64,000 bases of DNA. Source: Martinezella tropici (GTDB lineage: Bacteria; Pseudomonadota; Alphaproteobacteria; Rhizobiales; Rhizobiaceae). Of this stretch, positions 1-8,891 are shown piece after piece (position 1 is the stretch's first letter; every line of letters begins with the position of its first letter). The stretch lies in contig NZ_VNIP01000010.1 of the NCBI RefSeq assembly GCF_008370325.1, forward strand, positions 310,001 to 374,000, in the 5' to 3' direction. The notes below the pieces were generated by a model. That model did no database searches. It saw only the letters and a program-made list of their open reading frames with translations, and was not told the origin of the DNA. Made by a program: the position numbers and the translations under genes.

Positions 1-1653
1 ACGGCGATGAGCTATATCTCGCGCAAGCTTCACAGCGTCATCTACGGCATAACCGACTATGAGCGCCTGAGTTCGGCGGCGGTGGCGATTCCCGACAAAT
101 CGGTGCTGTTCATCGCGCCGATCGCCGGCGGCATCATCCTCGGCATCCTGCTCTATATATTGTCGCGCACGCGCAAGAAGCCGATGGTCGACCCGATCGA
201 AGCCAATGCGCTGCATGGCGGTCGCATGTCGCTCACCGACAGTATCCTCGTCGCCGTGCAGAACCTGATCTCGAATGGATTCGGTGCCTCAGTTGGCCTC
301 GAGGCCGGCTATACCCAGCTTGCCGCCGGCATCGCCTCGAAATTCGGCTACAAGATGCAGATGCGCCGCGCGGACCTGCGCATGCTCGTCGGCTGCGGCG
401 CAGCCGGCGCGATTGCCGCCGCCTTCAATGCGCCGCTCACCGGCGCCTTTTACGCCTTCGAGCTGATCATCGGCACCTATTCCATTCTCACGCTGACGCC
501 TGTCGTCGTTTCGGCCCTGATATCGACGATGATCGCAAGGCTGCTGGCCGGCGATGACTTCGCCATCGATATCGGCCATATCGGATCGATCGCCCCTGCC
601 GATTATCTCCCGGCCGTTTTGCTTGGCGCCTTCTGCGCCGGCGTCGGCATCCTGATCATGCAGGGCGTCGCCTGGACCGAGGAACTCGCGCGCAAGAGTT
701 CGATCGCGCCACCCTTCCGCCCGGCACTCGGTGGCCTTGTCGTCGGAAGCCTGGCGCTGATCTCGCCGCAGGTTCTGTCGGCGGGACACGGCGCCCTGCA
801 TCTCAACTTGTCGACGGACGTGACGCTCGGGGCTTTGGTCGGGCTGTTCCTCCTCAAATCGCTAGCCTCAGCGGTCTCGATCGGTTCCGGTTTCAGAGGC
901 GGCCTATTCTTTGCATCTCTGTTCATGGGTGCGCTTCTCGGCAAAATCTTCGCCTATTGCGCCCCCTATTTCGATCACAACGCGCTGACGCCCGCTGTCT
1001 ACGCCGTGGTCGGCATGAGTTCGCTGGCTGTCGCCATCATCGGCGGCCCGCTGACGATGACGTTTCTGGCGCTGGAGATCACCGGCGACTTCCCGATCAC
1101 CGCCCTCGTGCTGGCCGCCGTCATCACCTCCTCGCTCGTGGTCCGCACCAGCTTCGGCTACTCCTTCGCCACTTGGCGCTTCCATCTGCGTGGCGAGAGC
1201 ATCCGCAGCGCCCATGACGTTGGCTGGATCCGCAATCTCACGGTCGCCCGCATGATGCGCCCTGACGTACATACGGGAAGCATCGACATGAGTATCGAGG
1301 AGTTCCGCAAGAATTTTCCGATCGGCTCGGCCCAGCGCGTCATCCTGATCGACAAGAACGAAAAATACTCGGGAATGGTCCTCGTGCCCGATGTCTATGC
1401 GAGCCCGGTCGAAAAGGATGACGAGGAACACGGACTTTCCGATTTCATCCAGCTGCGCAACGAATTCCTGCAGCCGCAGATGAACGCCAAGCAAGCGGCC
1501 GCCATATTCGACCAGACCAAGAGTGAAGCGCTCGTCGTCGTCAACGATCTGATCGAACGCAAGGTGATCGGCCTGCTGACGGAAAGCTATACGCTGCGCC
1601 GCTACAGCGAGGAACTCGATCGCCGCCGCCGGGAAGTCTCCGGCGAACTCTAA
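1..1653 (+). CDS. ClC-family chloride channel/transporter with C-terminal CBS region (5' end cut)
   Basis: Multi-pass membrane protein of the voltage-gated chloride channel family, open from the first base of the window, so its true start probably lies upstream; the first in-window ATG is at 7. Counting from that ATG, the second conserved ClC segment reads GLEAGYTQ around residues 97-104. The gating-type Glu is kept but the usual G(K/R)EGP context is not. The third segment reads GSGFRGGLFFASLFMG near residue 295. A soluble tail from about residue 410 (VARMMRPDV onward, with a VVNDLIERKVIGLLTE segment) fits a CBS pair. It probably moves anions across the inner membrane. It ends just before a dispersed repeat, with the convergent cobQ beyond. 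The family is clear; ion selectivity and channel versus antiporter mode cannot be told. Confidence 0.85.
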   Translation, partial: TAMSYISRKLHSVIYGITDYERLSSAAVAIPDKSVLFIAPIAGGIILGILLYILSRTRKKPMVDPIEANALHGGRMSLTDSILVAVQNLISNGFGASVGLEAGYTQLAAGIASKFGYKMQMRRADLRMLVGCGAAGAIAAAFNAPLTGAFYAFELIIGTYSILTLTPVVVSALISTMIARLLAGDDFAIDIGHIGSIAPADYLPAVLLGAFCAGVGILIMQGVAWTEELARKSSIAPPFRPALGGLVVGSLALISPQVLSAGHGALHLNLSTDVTLGALVGLFLLKSLASAVSIGSGFRGGLFFASLFMGALLGKIFAYCAPYFDHNALTPAVYAVVGMSSLAVAIIGGPLTMTFLALEITGDFPITALVLAAVITSSLVVRTSFGYSFATWRFHLRGESIRSAHDVGWIRNLTVARMMRPDVHTGSIDMSIEEFRKNFPIGSAQRVILIDKNEKYSGMVLVPDVYASPVEKDDEEHGLSDFIQLRNEFLQPQMNAKQAAAIFDQTKSEALVVVNDLIERKVIGLLTESYTLRRYSEELDRRRREVSGEL

Positions 1654-1670
1654 AGCAGGTCGCTGACCTA

Positions 1671-1773
1671 AAGCAATTCCAGGAAAAGTGCATAGCGGTT
1701 TTCCGTCCGGAATTGCGTAGAAACAAAAGGCTAGGGCGTTTTCGCGATTCGAAGAAAAGCAGAAACGCCCTAG
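1671..1773. repeat. Bipartite palindromic intergenic repeat, copy A
   Basis: About 100 bp between the ClC and cobQ stop codons, nearly identical to the stretch at 60744-60843. The first half folds as GCAATTCC...GGAATTGC with inner GGAAAA/TTTTCC arms. The second half folds as AGGGCGTTT...AAACGCCCT around a shared core, CGCGATTCGAAGAAAAGC. It resembles the short palindromic repeats scattered between rhizobial genes. It starts 17 bases after the ClC stop and ends 3 bases before the cobQ stop, so it could act as a bidirectional 3' structure. Confidence 0.85.
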
Positions 1774-1776
1774 GTG

Positions 1777-3231
1777 TTACCGAACCAGGCTGTCGAGCCA
1801 AGAGGGGTCGAGCACGCTCTCCAATTCCCCGGCAACGTCGTCCAGCGCCGCATCGACGCTGGCGCGATAGTCCATGCGCTCGCCGGTGAGGCCGAAGCTT
1901 GCGAGCAACTTTGCCCGATAGGCATCGCTGCCGAAGAGCCCGTGTAAATAGGTGCCCATGATGCGCCCGTCTGGCGATACCGCTCCGTCAGCCCGGCCGT
2001 CGATGACAGTCGAGGGGCGTTCGCAGTCCGCACCTCGCGTTACCCCGAGATGGATTTCATAGCCCGACAACGGCACGTCATATTCCCTTGAGACGGCAGT
2101 GCTGTTGCGCACCGTCTTTTCCGGCGCCATTTCCGTCTCGATATCCAGCAGGCCCAGCCCCGGTGTCTCGGTGACCGATCCTTCGATGCCGAGCGGATCG
2201 TAAACGGTATGGCCGAGCATCTGATAGCCGCCGCAAATGCCGATGACGCGGCCGCCGCGACGCACATGTGCAACGATATCGCGGTCCCACCCCTGCTCGC
2301 GCAGATCGAGGAGGTCACCGATCGTGGACTTAGAACCCGGCAGCACCACAAGTCCCGCATCGGCAGGCAAATGCTCGCCCGCCCGGACAAAGACGAGATC
2401 GACGTCGGGCTCGGCCCGCAGCGGATCGAGATCGTCGAAATTGGCAATGCGCGACAGCACCGGCACGGCGACCTTCAGCGCGCCGGAGGAGCCGCGCGCC
2501 AGCCGCTCCAACACCACGGAATCCTCGGCCGGCAGGCGGGCCGCTGCTTTGAGCCATGGCACCACGCCATGGCATTGCCAGCCCGTGAAGCCGCCGATCG
2601 CCTCGATGCCCTCTCCGAATAGGGAGACATCGCCGCGAAACTTATTGATGATGTAGCCGCGGATCATCCGGCGGTCTTCTTCCGGCAGGATATGGTAGGT
2701 GCCGACCAGCGACGCGATCACGCCGCCGCGGTCTATGTCACCGACCAGCACGACGGGAACATTGGCGCGCGTCGCAAAGCCCATATTGGCGATATCGCCC
2801 CGTCGCAGATTGATCTCGGCGGGGGAACCGGCCCCTTCGACGATGACGAGATCGGTTCCAGCACGCATCGAAGCAAAACTTTCAAGCACCGCGCCAAGCA
2901 ATTGCGGCTTCAGCGCCTGATAATCCCTGCCTTTGGCATGGCCCCAGACCTTGCCCTGCACGATAATCTGGCTGCCCGTCTCCGATTGCGGCTTCAACAG
3001 CACCGGATTCATATGCACGGATGACGGCACACGCGCCGCCAGCGACTGCAGCCATTGAGCGCGGCCGATCTCGCCGCCATCCTCGGCAACGGCGGCATTG
3101 TTGGACATGTTCTGCGGCTTGAACGGACGGACCCTCACACCCCTGTTGGCGAACAGCCGGCATAGCCCTGCGACCAATACCGTTTTTCCGACATCGGAGC
3201 CGGTTCCCTGCAGCATGATCGCTTTTGTCAT
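1777..3231 (-). CDS. cobQ: Cobyric acid synthase CobQ (adenosylcobyrinate a,c-diamide amidase)
   Basis: ATP- and glutamine-dependent amidation of four peripheral carboxylates on adenosylcobyrinic a,c-diamide to give adenosylcobyric acid in late cobalamin synthesis; cytoplasmic. The 484-aa length is normal. An N-terminal dethiobiotin-synthetase-like P-loop (GTGSDVGKT, residues 9-17) is followed by the KPQNMSNN motif. The C-terminal class I glutamine amidotransferase domain has the nucleophile in GICGGYQMLG (about residue 334) and a catalytic His in GTYLHGLF (about 428). No other cob genes are in view. The gene lies about 10 kb from a corrinoid-dependent methyl-transfer island that would need its product. 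No cobalamin riboswitch was recognised upstream. Confidence 0.96.
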   Translation of the reverse strand: MTKAIMLQGTGSDVGKTVLVAGLCRLFANRGVRVRPFKPQNMSNNAAVAEDGGEIGRAQWLQSLAARVPSSVHMNPVLLKPQSETGSQIIVQGKVWGHAKGRDYQALKPQLLGAVLESFASMRAGTDLVIVEGAGSPAEINLRRGDIANMGFATRANVPVVLVGDIDRGGVIASLVGTYHILPEEDRRMIRGYIINKFRGDVSLFGEGIEAIGGFTGWQCHGVVPWLKAAARLPAEDSVVLERLARGSSGALKVAVPVLSRIANFDDLDPLRAEPDVDLVFVRAGEHLPADAGLVVLPGSKSTIGDLLDLREQGWDRDIVAHVRRGGRVIGICGGYQMLGHTVYDPLGIEGSVTETPGLGLLDIETEMAPEKTVRNSTAVSREYDVPLSGYEIHLGVTRGADCERPSTVIDGRADGAVSPDGRIMGTYLHGLFGSDAYRAKLLASFGLTGERMDYRASVDAALDDVAGELESVLDPSWLDSLVR

Positions 3232-3466
3232 TCCCTACCACCTCGATATGCTGCAGCCACTGAAAACGCGGAGTTTCGCCTTGATTTCGCCACCATCTTC
3301 AACGGCTGGAAGCAACAGTTCAGATACAAAAATGCATCACTTCAAAATATGCTCTGTTTGCGACATTGGATGACGATTTCATCCATTGTGAGTTACGCTG
3401 GAGAGGATTATCTCCATCGCGAAAACAAACAACGAAATGGGCCGATCCGGCTCGGAGGATACCCCA

Positions 3467-3610
3467 ATGCTCTTCATCTTCAACAGACAGAATTCCATCC
3501 AGATCGCCTGGAATGGCAAGCTTCCGGCCCACCGCCCGGAGAACCGCCTGCAGCAGCTCGATACCCGCTTCGGCACTGTCGGCTTCATCCGCACCTATAG
3601 CGTCGGCTGA
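3467..3610 (+). CDS. Small hypothetical protein, 47 aa
   Basis: Short ORF from ATG 3467 to TGA 3608-3610. A GGAGG ribosome-binding site at 3454-3458 sits 8 bases before the start, and third codon positions are strongly G/C as in neighbouring real genes. The product starts MLFIFNRQNSIQIAWNGKLP and ends FIRTYSVG. It has no signal peptide, membrane segment or cysteine, and I do not recognise a family. It stands alone and diverges from cobQ. The ribosome-binding site and codon bias make it a likely real gene; function unknown. Confidence 0.6.
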   Translation: MLFIFNRQNSIQIAWNGKLPAHRPENRLQQLDTRFGTVGFIRTYSVG

Positions 3611-4407
3611 TATCCGGTCAAGCCGCAAGCCTGCGCGCATCAAGCCGCCATGCGACCGCATCGGCGGCTTTTAATTTTGACTTCAAAAGTGAGTTGCAGC
3701 ACCGGCGCGCCTCAAAACGGCACGCCTGAAACGCGAAAACCGCGCGATCCGGAGATCAACGCGGCTTGCCAAAAAACGCCGGCTTCCCTGCACATACACC
3801 GCAAGGTTCGCTTTCTCCGGGACGCAATACCTGATCCGAAGAAGCAGCGGTGTGTCCCCCGCCACGTCTCGATTGATAAACCGACATCGTTACCGTAGGG
3901 TTATTAAGTACTTAAATTAGAGTGAATCTGAAATTTTTTTGAAAATTCTCTCCTTTGCATTGAGAAATAGCAAAGGACGTAAATTGAACACAAAACGTCT
4001 TTCAGGGACGCGATATTTGAGCCGCATTTAACTCCGCACCCAGAGAAGTGCGTCATCGAAGCCCCGCATTGCCTGTTTTGCAGCCATGAATAGCAGAAAA
4101 CAGGCTAATTCAGACGCTTATATCAGCTTCTCCAACAGACGCGATAACTCCGAATGGCCGGCGGGCTGTTGATTTATTCATTCAAATCCTTACGCTGCCT
4201 GCTGTCGATGCAAGAAACATCCGGCCGCGACAGAGTTCCGCGGTCGCAAAAAGACCAGATGCACGACGGCAGCAAGGGGACCGTGCTCGCATCGTCAGCG
4301 GCGTAGGAACGGTTGCGGTTGAACCGCGCTGACAGGGGATCGACAGAAATCGAAAGCGTTTGGGGTCGATTTTCGCAATGTAACGAAAAATTGGGAGACA
4401 TCATCAA
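3611..4407. other. Long intergenic region with hairpins, no convincing gene
   Basis: Nearly 800 bases between the 47-aa ORF and the betaine-type transporter. The stretch about 3895-4010 is AT-rich and holds the palindrome TTAAGTACTTAA (3904-3915) and a hairpin with arms TCCTTTGC/GCAAAGGA (3951-3977). A stronger hairpin has arms GCCTGTTTTGC/GCAGAAAACAGGC (4071-4105). Near the transporter start, ATCGAC (4339-4344) and GTCGAT (4365-4370) form a spaced inverted repeat. ORFs here lack codon bias and ribosome-binding sites. It could hold the transporter promoter and a small RNA. Confidence 0.4.
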
Positions 4408-5406
4408 ATGAAGAAGCTACTCGCTTCCGCCATCTTTGCATTTGGCGCCTATGCTTTGGCTGGCTCGGCGCATGCAGCGGAATGCGGCGACGTATCGATC
4501 GCCGAAATGAACTGGGCCTCCGCCGGCGTTGCCGCTCAGGTCGACAAGATCATCCTTCAGAACGGCTATGGCTGCACTGTCACCTTGGTAACCGGCGACA
4601 CGCAGCCGACCTTTACCTCCATGAACGAAAAGGGGCAGCCCGACGTCGCACCCGAACTTTGGGTCAATGCCGTGCGCACGGCACTCGACAAGGCCGTTTC
4701 CGAAGGCAGCCTGATCGAGGCGGCACCGCTCCTGAGCGATGGCGGCGTTGAAGGTTGGTGGATTCCGAAATTCGTTGCCGACGCCCATCCCGACATCAAG
4801 ACCGTTCAGGATGCGCTGAAGCATCCGGAACTGTTTCCCGCCCCGGAAGATCCGTCCAAGGGTGCTGTCTATAACTGCCCTGCGGGCTGGAACTGCCAGA
4901 TCTCCACCGCCAACCTCTATAAGGCACTCGGCGCTGAAAAGCTCGGCTTTACGCTGGTAGACACCGGTTCCGCTGCAGGCCTCGACGGCTCGATCGCCAA
5001 CGCCTTCGAAAAGAAGACCGGCTGGCTCGGCTACTACTGGGCTCCGACAGCCATCCTCGGCAAGTACGAGATGGTTCGCCTGAGCTTCAACGTGCCGCAT
5101 GACAAGAAGGATTGGGATGCCTGCACGTCGCAGCAGGATTGCGCCAACCCGAAGGTGAACTCCTATCCGGTTTCGGACGTCTATACCGTCGTAACCAAGG
5201 CCTTTGCCGCAAAGGCCGGCGTCGCCATGGACTACATGAAGACCCGCAAATGGGATAACGCCACCGTCGGCAAGGTTCTCGCCTGGATGACCGACAACCA
5301 GGGTACCAACGAGGATGGCGCCAAGTACTTCCTCAAGACCTATCCGGACATGTGGACGAAATGGGTTTCCCCGGAAGTTGCCACCAAAGTGAAGGCTTCG
5401 CTCTAA
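4408..5406 (+). CDS. Betaine/proline-type ABC transporter substrate-binding protein
   Basis: Periplasmic binding protein of the ProX/OpuAC family (332 aa) for quaternary amines such as glycine betaine, proline betaine or choline, or possibly histidine/proline as in HutX. A signal peptide (MKKLLASAIFAFGAYALAGS, cleaved after AHA) precedes a domain rich in Trp and Tyr (MNWAS, ELWVN, EGWWIPK, WLGYYWAPT) of the kind that forms an aromatic cage around a quaternary ammonium. Cys pairs in the mature protein (YNCPAGWNC, ACTSQQDC) may form disulfides. GGGAGA lies upstream of ATG 4408. It leads a three-gene operon with permease and ATPase, and a strong hairpin follows its stop. The ligand cannot be read from sequence; the nearby demethylation genes favour a betaine. 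Confidence 0.88.
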   Translation: MKKLLASAIFAFGAYALAGSAHAAECGDVSIAEMNWASAGVAAQVDKIILQNGYGCTVTLVTGDTQPTFTSMNEKGQPDVAPELWVNAVRTALDKAVSEGSLIEAAPLLSDGGVEGWWIPKFVADAHPDIKTVQDALKHPELFPAPEDPSKGAVYNCPAGWNCQISTANLYKALGAEKLGFTLVDTGSAAGLDGSIANAFEKKTGWLGYYWAPTAILGKYEMVRLSFNVPHDKKDWDACTSQQDCANPKVNSYPVSDVYTVVTKAFAAKAGVAMDYMKTRKWDNATVGKVLAWMTDNQGTNEDGAKYFLKTYPDMWTKWVSPEVATKVKASL

Positions 5407-5416
5407 TCCCTGTCGT

Positions 5417-5452
5417 GAAATCGGCGGCTGGCCAGCGCCTGCCGCCGATTTC
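5417..5452 (+). terminator. Intercistronic hairpin after the binding-protein gene
   Basis: Perfect 12-bp stem GAAATCGGCGGC (5417-5428) / GCCGCCGATTTC (5441-5452) with a 12-base loop and no T-run, 10 bases after the stop codon. In ABC operons such hairpins often stabilise or attenuate so that binding protein is made in excess over membrane parts. Confidence 0.6.
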
Positions 5453-5654
5453 CCATTCGCCGGAATCGGCACCAGCGGCTCCAATTGCTGACGGGATGAC
5501 ACGCCGCAAGGTCGCAACGAGTGCAGATCAGCGAAGGCGAATGCTGTAAGAATTGAAGGGCAGCCTGAAGAACCGGTCGCAGCGCTGCAATGCCGTTCGA
5601 GCATGAAGGCCACATGCGCGGACAGGATAGAACCGGATCAAGAAGGGGAAATAC

Positions 5655-6566
5655 ATGGCTATTCAGTGTACGATCCTGCCGGATGTGCTTTGCAATTTTC
5701 CGGCAATAAACGAGTCGCTCATACGCGCCGCACGCAAGAACATCGATGATGGGTTCAGGGCATCGGTGCGCGCCTACGGCAATCTCATCGACGCCATAGT
5801 GCAGCCACTGCAATGGTTTCTGAACTATCTGGAATGGCTCTTCACCAACACGCCTTGGTTCATTGTGCTTGTCGTCATGATGCTCGTCGTCTATGCCGCC
5901 AGCCGCAACCTCAAGATCGTCGCCGGCACCGCCATTTCCATGATTCTCATCGGCGTGTGCGGCCTTTGGGGCGATACGATGATCACGCTTGCCATGGTGA
6001 CGGTCTGCACGCTCATCGCCATTGTCATCGGCCTGCCGATCGGCATCCTGATGGCGCGCTCCGACCGGCTGCAGTCGATCGTCAATCCGATCCTCGACGT
6101 CATGCAGACCATGCCGAGCTTCGTCTATCTCATTCCCGTCGTCGTGATCTTCGGCATCGGCAAGGTGCCTGGCCTCATCGCCGTCGTCATCTATGCCGTC
6201 CCGCCGATGATCCGCCTGACCAATCTCGGCATCCGGCTCGTGGACAAGGAAGTGCTGGAAGCCGCCGACGCCTTCGGATCGTCGCATCGCCAGAAGCTGT
6301 TCAACGTACAGATCCCGCTCGCGCTGCCCACCATCATGGCGGGCATCAACCAGACCATCATGATGTCGCTCGCCATGGTCGTCGTCGCCTCCATGGTCGG
6401 CGTCGGCGGGCTCGGCAAGAACACGCTGCAGGCGATCAACAACCAGTTCTTCACCGTCGGCTTCCTCAACGGCTTCGCCCTGGTTGCCATCGCCATCATT
6501 TTCGACCGCACGAGCCAGGCCTATGGCAGACGGCTCCAGAAGCACTCGGAGGTCATTCATGGCTAG
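5655..6566 (+). CDS. Betaine/proline-type ABC transporter permease
   Basis: Inner-membrane permease of the ProW/OpuAB family (303 aa). An unusually polar N-terminal segment with several Cys precedes about six hydrophobic helices. The EAA loop that contacts the ATPase is visible as EAADAFGSSHRQKLF followed by QIPLALPTIMAG (about residues 200-230). AAGGGG lies 8-12 bases before ATG 5655. The last codons overlap the ATPase start by 8 bases, so the two are translationally coupled. The 248-base gap from the binding-protein gene holds a hairpin. Confidence 0.9.
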   Translation: MAIQCTILPDVLCNFPAINESLIRAARKNIDDGFRASVRAYGNLIDAIVQPLQWFLNYLEWLFTNTPWFIVLVVMMLVVYAASRNLKIVAGTAISMILIGVCGLWGDTMITLAMVTVCTLIAIVIGLPIGILMARSDRLQSIVNPILDVMQTMPSFVYLIPVVVIFGIGKVPGLIAVVIYAVPPMIRLTNLGIRLVDKEVLEAADAFGSSHRQKLFNVQIPLALPTIMAGINQTIMMSLAMVVVASMVGVGGLGKNTLQAINNQFFTVGFLNGFALVAIAIIFDRTSQAYGRRLQKHSEVIHG

Positions 6567-7611
6567 TCACGCAATCCAGATAAAAAGCCTCTACAAGATC
6601 TTCGGCCCTCGCGGTCGCGACTATGTGGACCAGGTCAAGAACGGCTTGGGCAAGGCCGAGCTCAACGAGACGCATGGTCACGTGCTCGGTCTGCAGGATA
6701 TCAACATCGACATGCCGGCCGGCGCCATCACCGTCGTCATGGGCCTTTCCGGCTCGGGCAAGTCAACGCTGATCCGTCATATCAACCGGTTGATCGAGCC
6801 CACTGCCGGCGAAGTGCTCTATGACGGCATCGACGTCTGCAAAATGAACGAAAACGACCTGCGCGAATTCCGCCGCCATAAGACGGCGATGGTGTTCCAG
6901 AAATTCGCGCTGCTGCCGCACCGCACGGTGATCGAGAACACGATCTACGGCCTGGATATCCAGGGCGTGCCGCGTTCCGAAAGCGGGAAGAAGGGTCAGT
7001 ACTGGATCGAACGCGTCGGCCTCAAAGGCTTCGAGAAGCACTATCCGAACCAGCTTTCCGGCGGCATGCAGCAGCGCGTCGGACTTGCCCGGGCGCTGAC
7101 GAATGATGCAGATATCCTGCTGATGGACGAAGCCTATTCGGCGCTCGATCCGCTGATCCGCGTGGATATGCAGACCGTCCTGCTCGATCTTCAGAAGGAG
7201 CTGAAGAAGACCGTCGTCTTCATTACCCACGATCTCGACGAGGCGCTGCGCCTTGGCGACAAGATCGCGATCCTGCGCGACGGCAAGGTCGTGCAGCAGG
7301 GAACCGGCCAGCAGATCGTGCTGCAGCCGGCGGACGACTACATCACCGCCTTCGTCAAGGAGGTGAACCGCGGTCGCGTCATCCAGGCCCAGACGATCAT
7401 GAAGCCGCTCGGGAGCGAGGTCGTCACCGCACGCGTGCCCGGCGACATGACGCTGGAACTTGCCGCCAAGCAGATAACCGAAGCAGGCCAGACCGGAGCG
7501 CTCGTCACCGACGCTGGCGGAAAACCTGTCGGCATCATAGACCTGCAGAGCATCATCGCCGCCATGGTCACGCCTACGACCCATGAGACAGCCGAGATGG
7601 CAGCGGCCTAA
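6559..7611 (+). CDS. Betaine/proline-type ABC transporter ATP-binding protein
   Basis: ATPase of the ProV/OpuAA family (350 aa from ATG 6559). The longer in-frame extension upstream only re-reads the permease end, and GGAGG sits just before 6559. Walker A is GLSGSGKST (about 62-70), the signature LSGGMQQR (about 165) and Walker B ILLMDEAYSALDP (about 186). The C-terminal region after about residue 270 carries one CBS-like repeat (TGALVTDAGGKPVGIIDLQS), the element that senses ionic strength in related osmoregulatory importers. It is shorter than in E. coli ProV. A rho-independent terminator follows. Confidence 0.92.
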   Translation: MASHAIQIKSLYKIFGPRGRDYVDQVKNGLGKAELNETHGHVLGLQDINIDMPAGAITVVMGLSGSGKSTLIRHINRLIEPTAGEVLYDGIDVCKMNENDLREFRRHKTAMVFQKFALLPHRTVIENTIYGLDIQGVPRSESGKKGQYWIERVGLKGFEKHYPNQLSGGMQQRVGLARALTNDADILLMDEAYSALDPLIRVDMQTVLLDLQKELKKTVVFITHDLDEALRLGDKIAILRDGKVVQQGTGQQIVLQPADDYITAFVKEVNRGRVIQAQTIMKPLGSEVVTARVPGDMTLELAAKQITEAGQTGALVTDAGGKPVGIIDLQSIIAAMVTPTTHETAEMAAA

Positions 7612-7631
7612 ACGGCAGAAGCCCAGCAACG

Positions 7632-7656
7632 AAAGCGCCCCTCCAGGGCGCTTTTT
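7632..7656 (+). terminator. Rho-independent terminator of the betaine-type transporter operon
   Basis: Stem AAAGCGCCC (7632-7640) / GGGCGCTTT (7646-7654), loop CTCCA, followed by a run of T, 21 bases after the ATPase stop codon. Confidence 0.85.
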
Positions 7657-7709
7657 TCTTGTCTCGTCGCCACATCGAGACAAGCGGGTCATCTAGTCAT
7701 TGTGTTCAC

Positions 7710-7752
7710 ATAAAGAAATGTTTATATCTGCATTCGATATCCAGATATTCGA
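7710..7752. promoter_or_regulatory. Two adjacent inverted repeats upstream of the BMT-like gene
   Basis: ATAAA/TTTAT with a 6-base centre (7710-7725) and an imperfect CGATAT..ATATTCG palindrome (7735-7751) lie 20-60 bases before ATG 7771 in an otherwise AT-rich patch. They fit operator sites; no regulator can be assigned from sequence. Confidence 0.35.
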
Positions 7753-7770
7753 CGCATCCGAGGACAAACC

Positions 7771-8784
7771 ATGACCGTCGCCATCAATCCCTTGACCGAT
7801 CTTCTTGCTGAAAAGGGCGTGCTGCTTGCCGACGGCGCGACGGGCACCAATCTTTTCGCGATGGGCCTCGAGGCCGGCGAAGCGCCCGAGCTCTGGAACG
7901 AACAGCATCCGGAGCGCATCACAAAGCTGCATCAGGATTTCGTCGATGCCGGCGCCGACATCATCCTGACCAACACCTTCGGCGGCACCCGTCACCGGCT
8001 GAAGCTGCACCATGCTCAGGATCGCGTGCATAGCCTCAACAAGACGGCCGCCGAGATTGCCCGTTCCGTTGCTGACAAGGCCGACCGCAAAGTCATCGTC
8101 GCCGGTTCCGTCGGCCCGACGGGAGAGTTGCTGATGCCGCTCGGCGCGTTGACCTACGAAGACGCCGTCGCAGCCTTCGTCGAGCAGATCGAAGGCCTCC
8201 AGGCTGGAGGCGCCGATGTCGCCTGGATCGAAACCATGTCCTCGCCCGAGGAAATCCGCGCCGCAGCCGAAGCTGCCGCCAAGGTCGGCCTGCCCTATAC
8301 CTATACCGGCTCGTTCGACACGGCCGGCAAGACGATGATGGGCCTGCATCCGAAGGACATTCACGCTGTCGCCACCGACATTGGCGAAGGCCCGCTCGCC
8401 GTCGGCGCCAATTGCGGCGTCGGCGCTTCGGATATCCTGTCGAGCCTTCTCGACATGACCGAAGCGGATGCCTCCGCGATCGTTATCGTCAAGGGCAATT
8501 GCGGCATTCCGGAATATCGCGGCGCCGAAATCCATTATTCGGGCACGCCGCCGCTGATGGCCGATTATGCGCGCCTTGCACGCGATGCCGGCGCCAAGAT
8601 CATCGGCGGCTGCTGCGGTACCTCCTGCGGCCATCTCGCTGCCATGCGGCAGGCGCTGGACAGCTACGTGCCCGGCCCTCGCCCGACATTGGAAACGATC
8701 ATCGAAAAGATCGGTCCCTTGCGCAACAAAACTGCCGCCGAAAGCGGCGCGACCCCGGCTCGCGAACGCCGCAGGCGCTCTTAA
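7771..8784 (+). CDS. bmt: Betaine-homocysteine methyltransferase-like zinc methyltransferase
   Basis: Homocysteine S-methyltransferase family protein (337 aa), likely using glycine betaine (or another methyl donor) to convert homocysteine to methionine in the cytoplasm. The zinc site is visible as Cys215 in GANCGVG and Cys281-Cys282 in GGCCGTS. The N-terminus has the family's DGATGTNLF motif. GAGGA lies 6 bases before the ATG. It sits directly after a betaine-type importer and a terminator, with its own promoter region. The final residues ARERRRRS form a basic tail beyond the barrel, a trait shared with other methyl-transfer proteins in this window. The symbol follows the rhizobial bmt; donor specificity is inferred. 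Confidence 0.82.
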   Translation: MTVAINPLTDLLAEKGVLLADGATGTNLFAMGLEAGEAPELWNEQHPERITKLHQDFVDAGADIILTNTFGGTRHRLKLHHAQDRVHSLNKTAAEIARSVADKADRKVIVAGSVGPTGELLMPLGALTYEDAVAAFVEQIEGLQAGGADVAWIETMSSPEEIRAAAEAAAKVGLPYTYTGSFDTAGKTMMGLHPKDIHAVATDIGEGPLAVGANCGVGASDILSSLLDMTEADASAIVIVKGNCGIPEYRGAEIHYSGTPPLMADYARLARDAGAKIIGGCCGTSCGHLAAMRQALDSYVPGPRPTLETIIEKIGPLRNKTAAESGATPARERRRRS

Positions 8785-8791
8785 GCAATCT

Positions 8792-8820
8792 GAGGAAAGC
8801 CCGGCAACCGGGCTTTCCTC
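8792..8820 (+). terminator. Strong hairpin terminator after the BMT-like gene
   Basis: Perfect 13-bp stem GAGGAAAGCCCGG (8792-8804) / CCGGGCTTTCCTC (8808-8820) with a CAA loop, 7 bases after the stop codon. It lies between this gene and the leftward glf, and may serve both directions. Confidence 0.75.
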
Positions 8821-8891
8821 TGCAAATCCGGCATTCTCTCCATCAGCCTTGTTCAGGGCGGTCATGTGCGCGCTCCGAATATCGGCGTGTA

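Noticed and set aside
3232..3466. Possible cobalamin riboswitch before cobQ (GCCACTG word near 3254)
   Set aside because: The word is on the strand opposite to the cobQ transcript and the other conserved B12 elements are missing.
4417..6560. Long minus-strand ORFs (398 and 385 aa) under the betaine-type transporter genes
   Set aside because: Antisense shadows with repetitive Asp/His/Arg composition.
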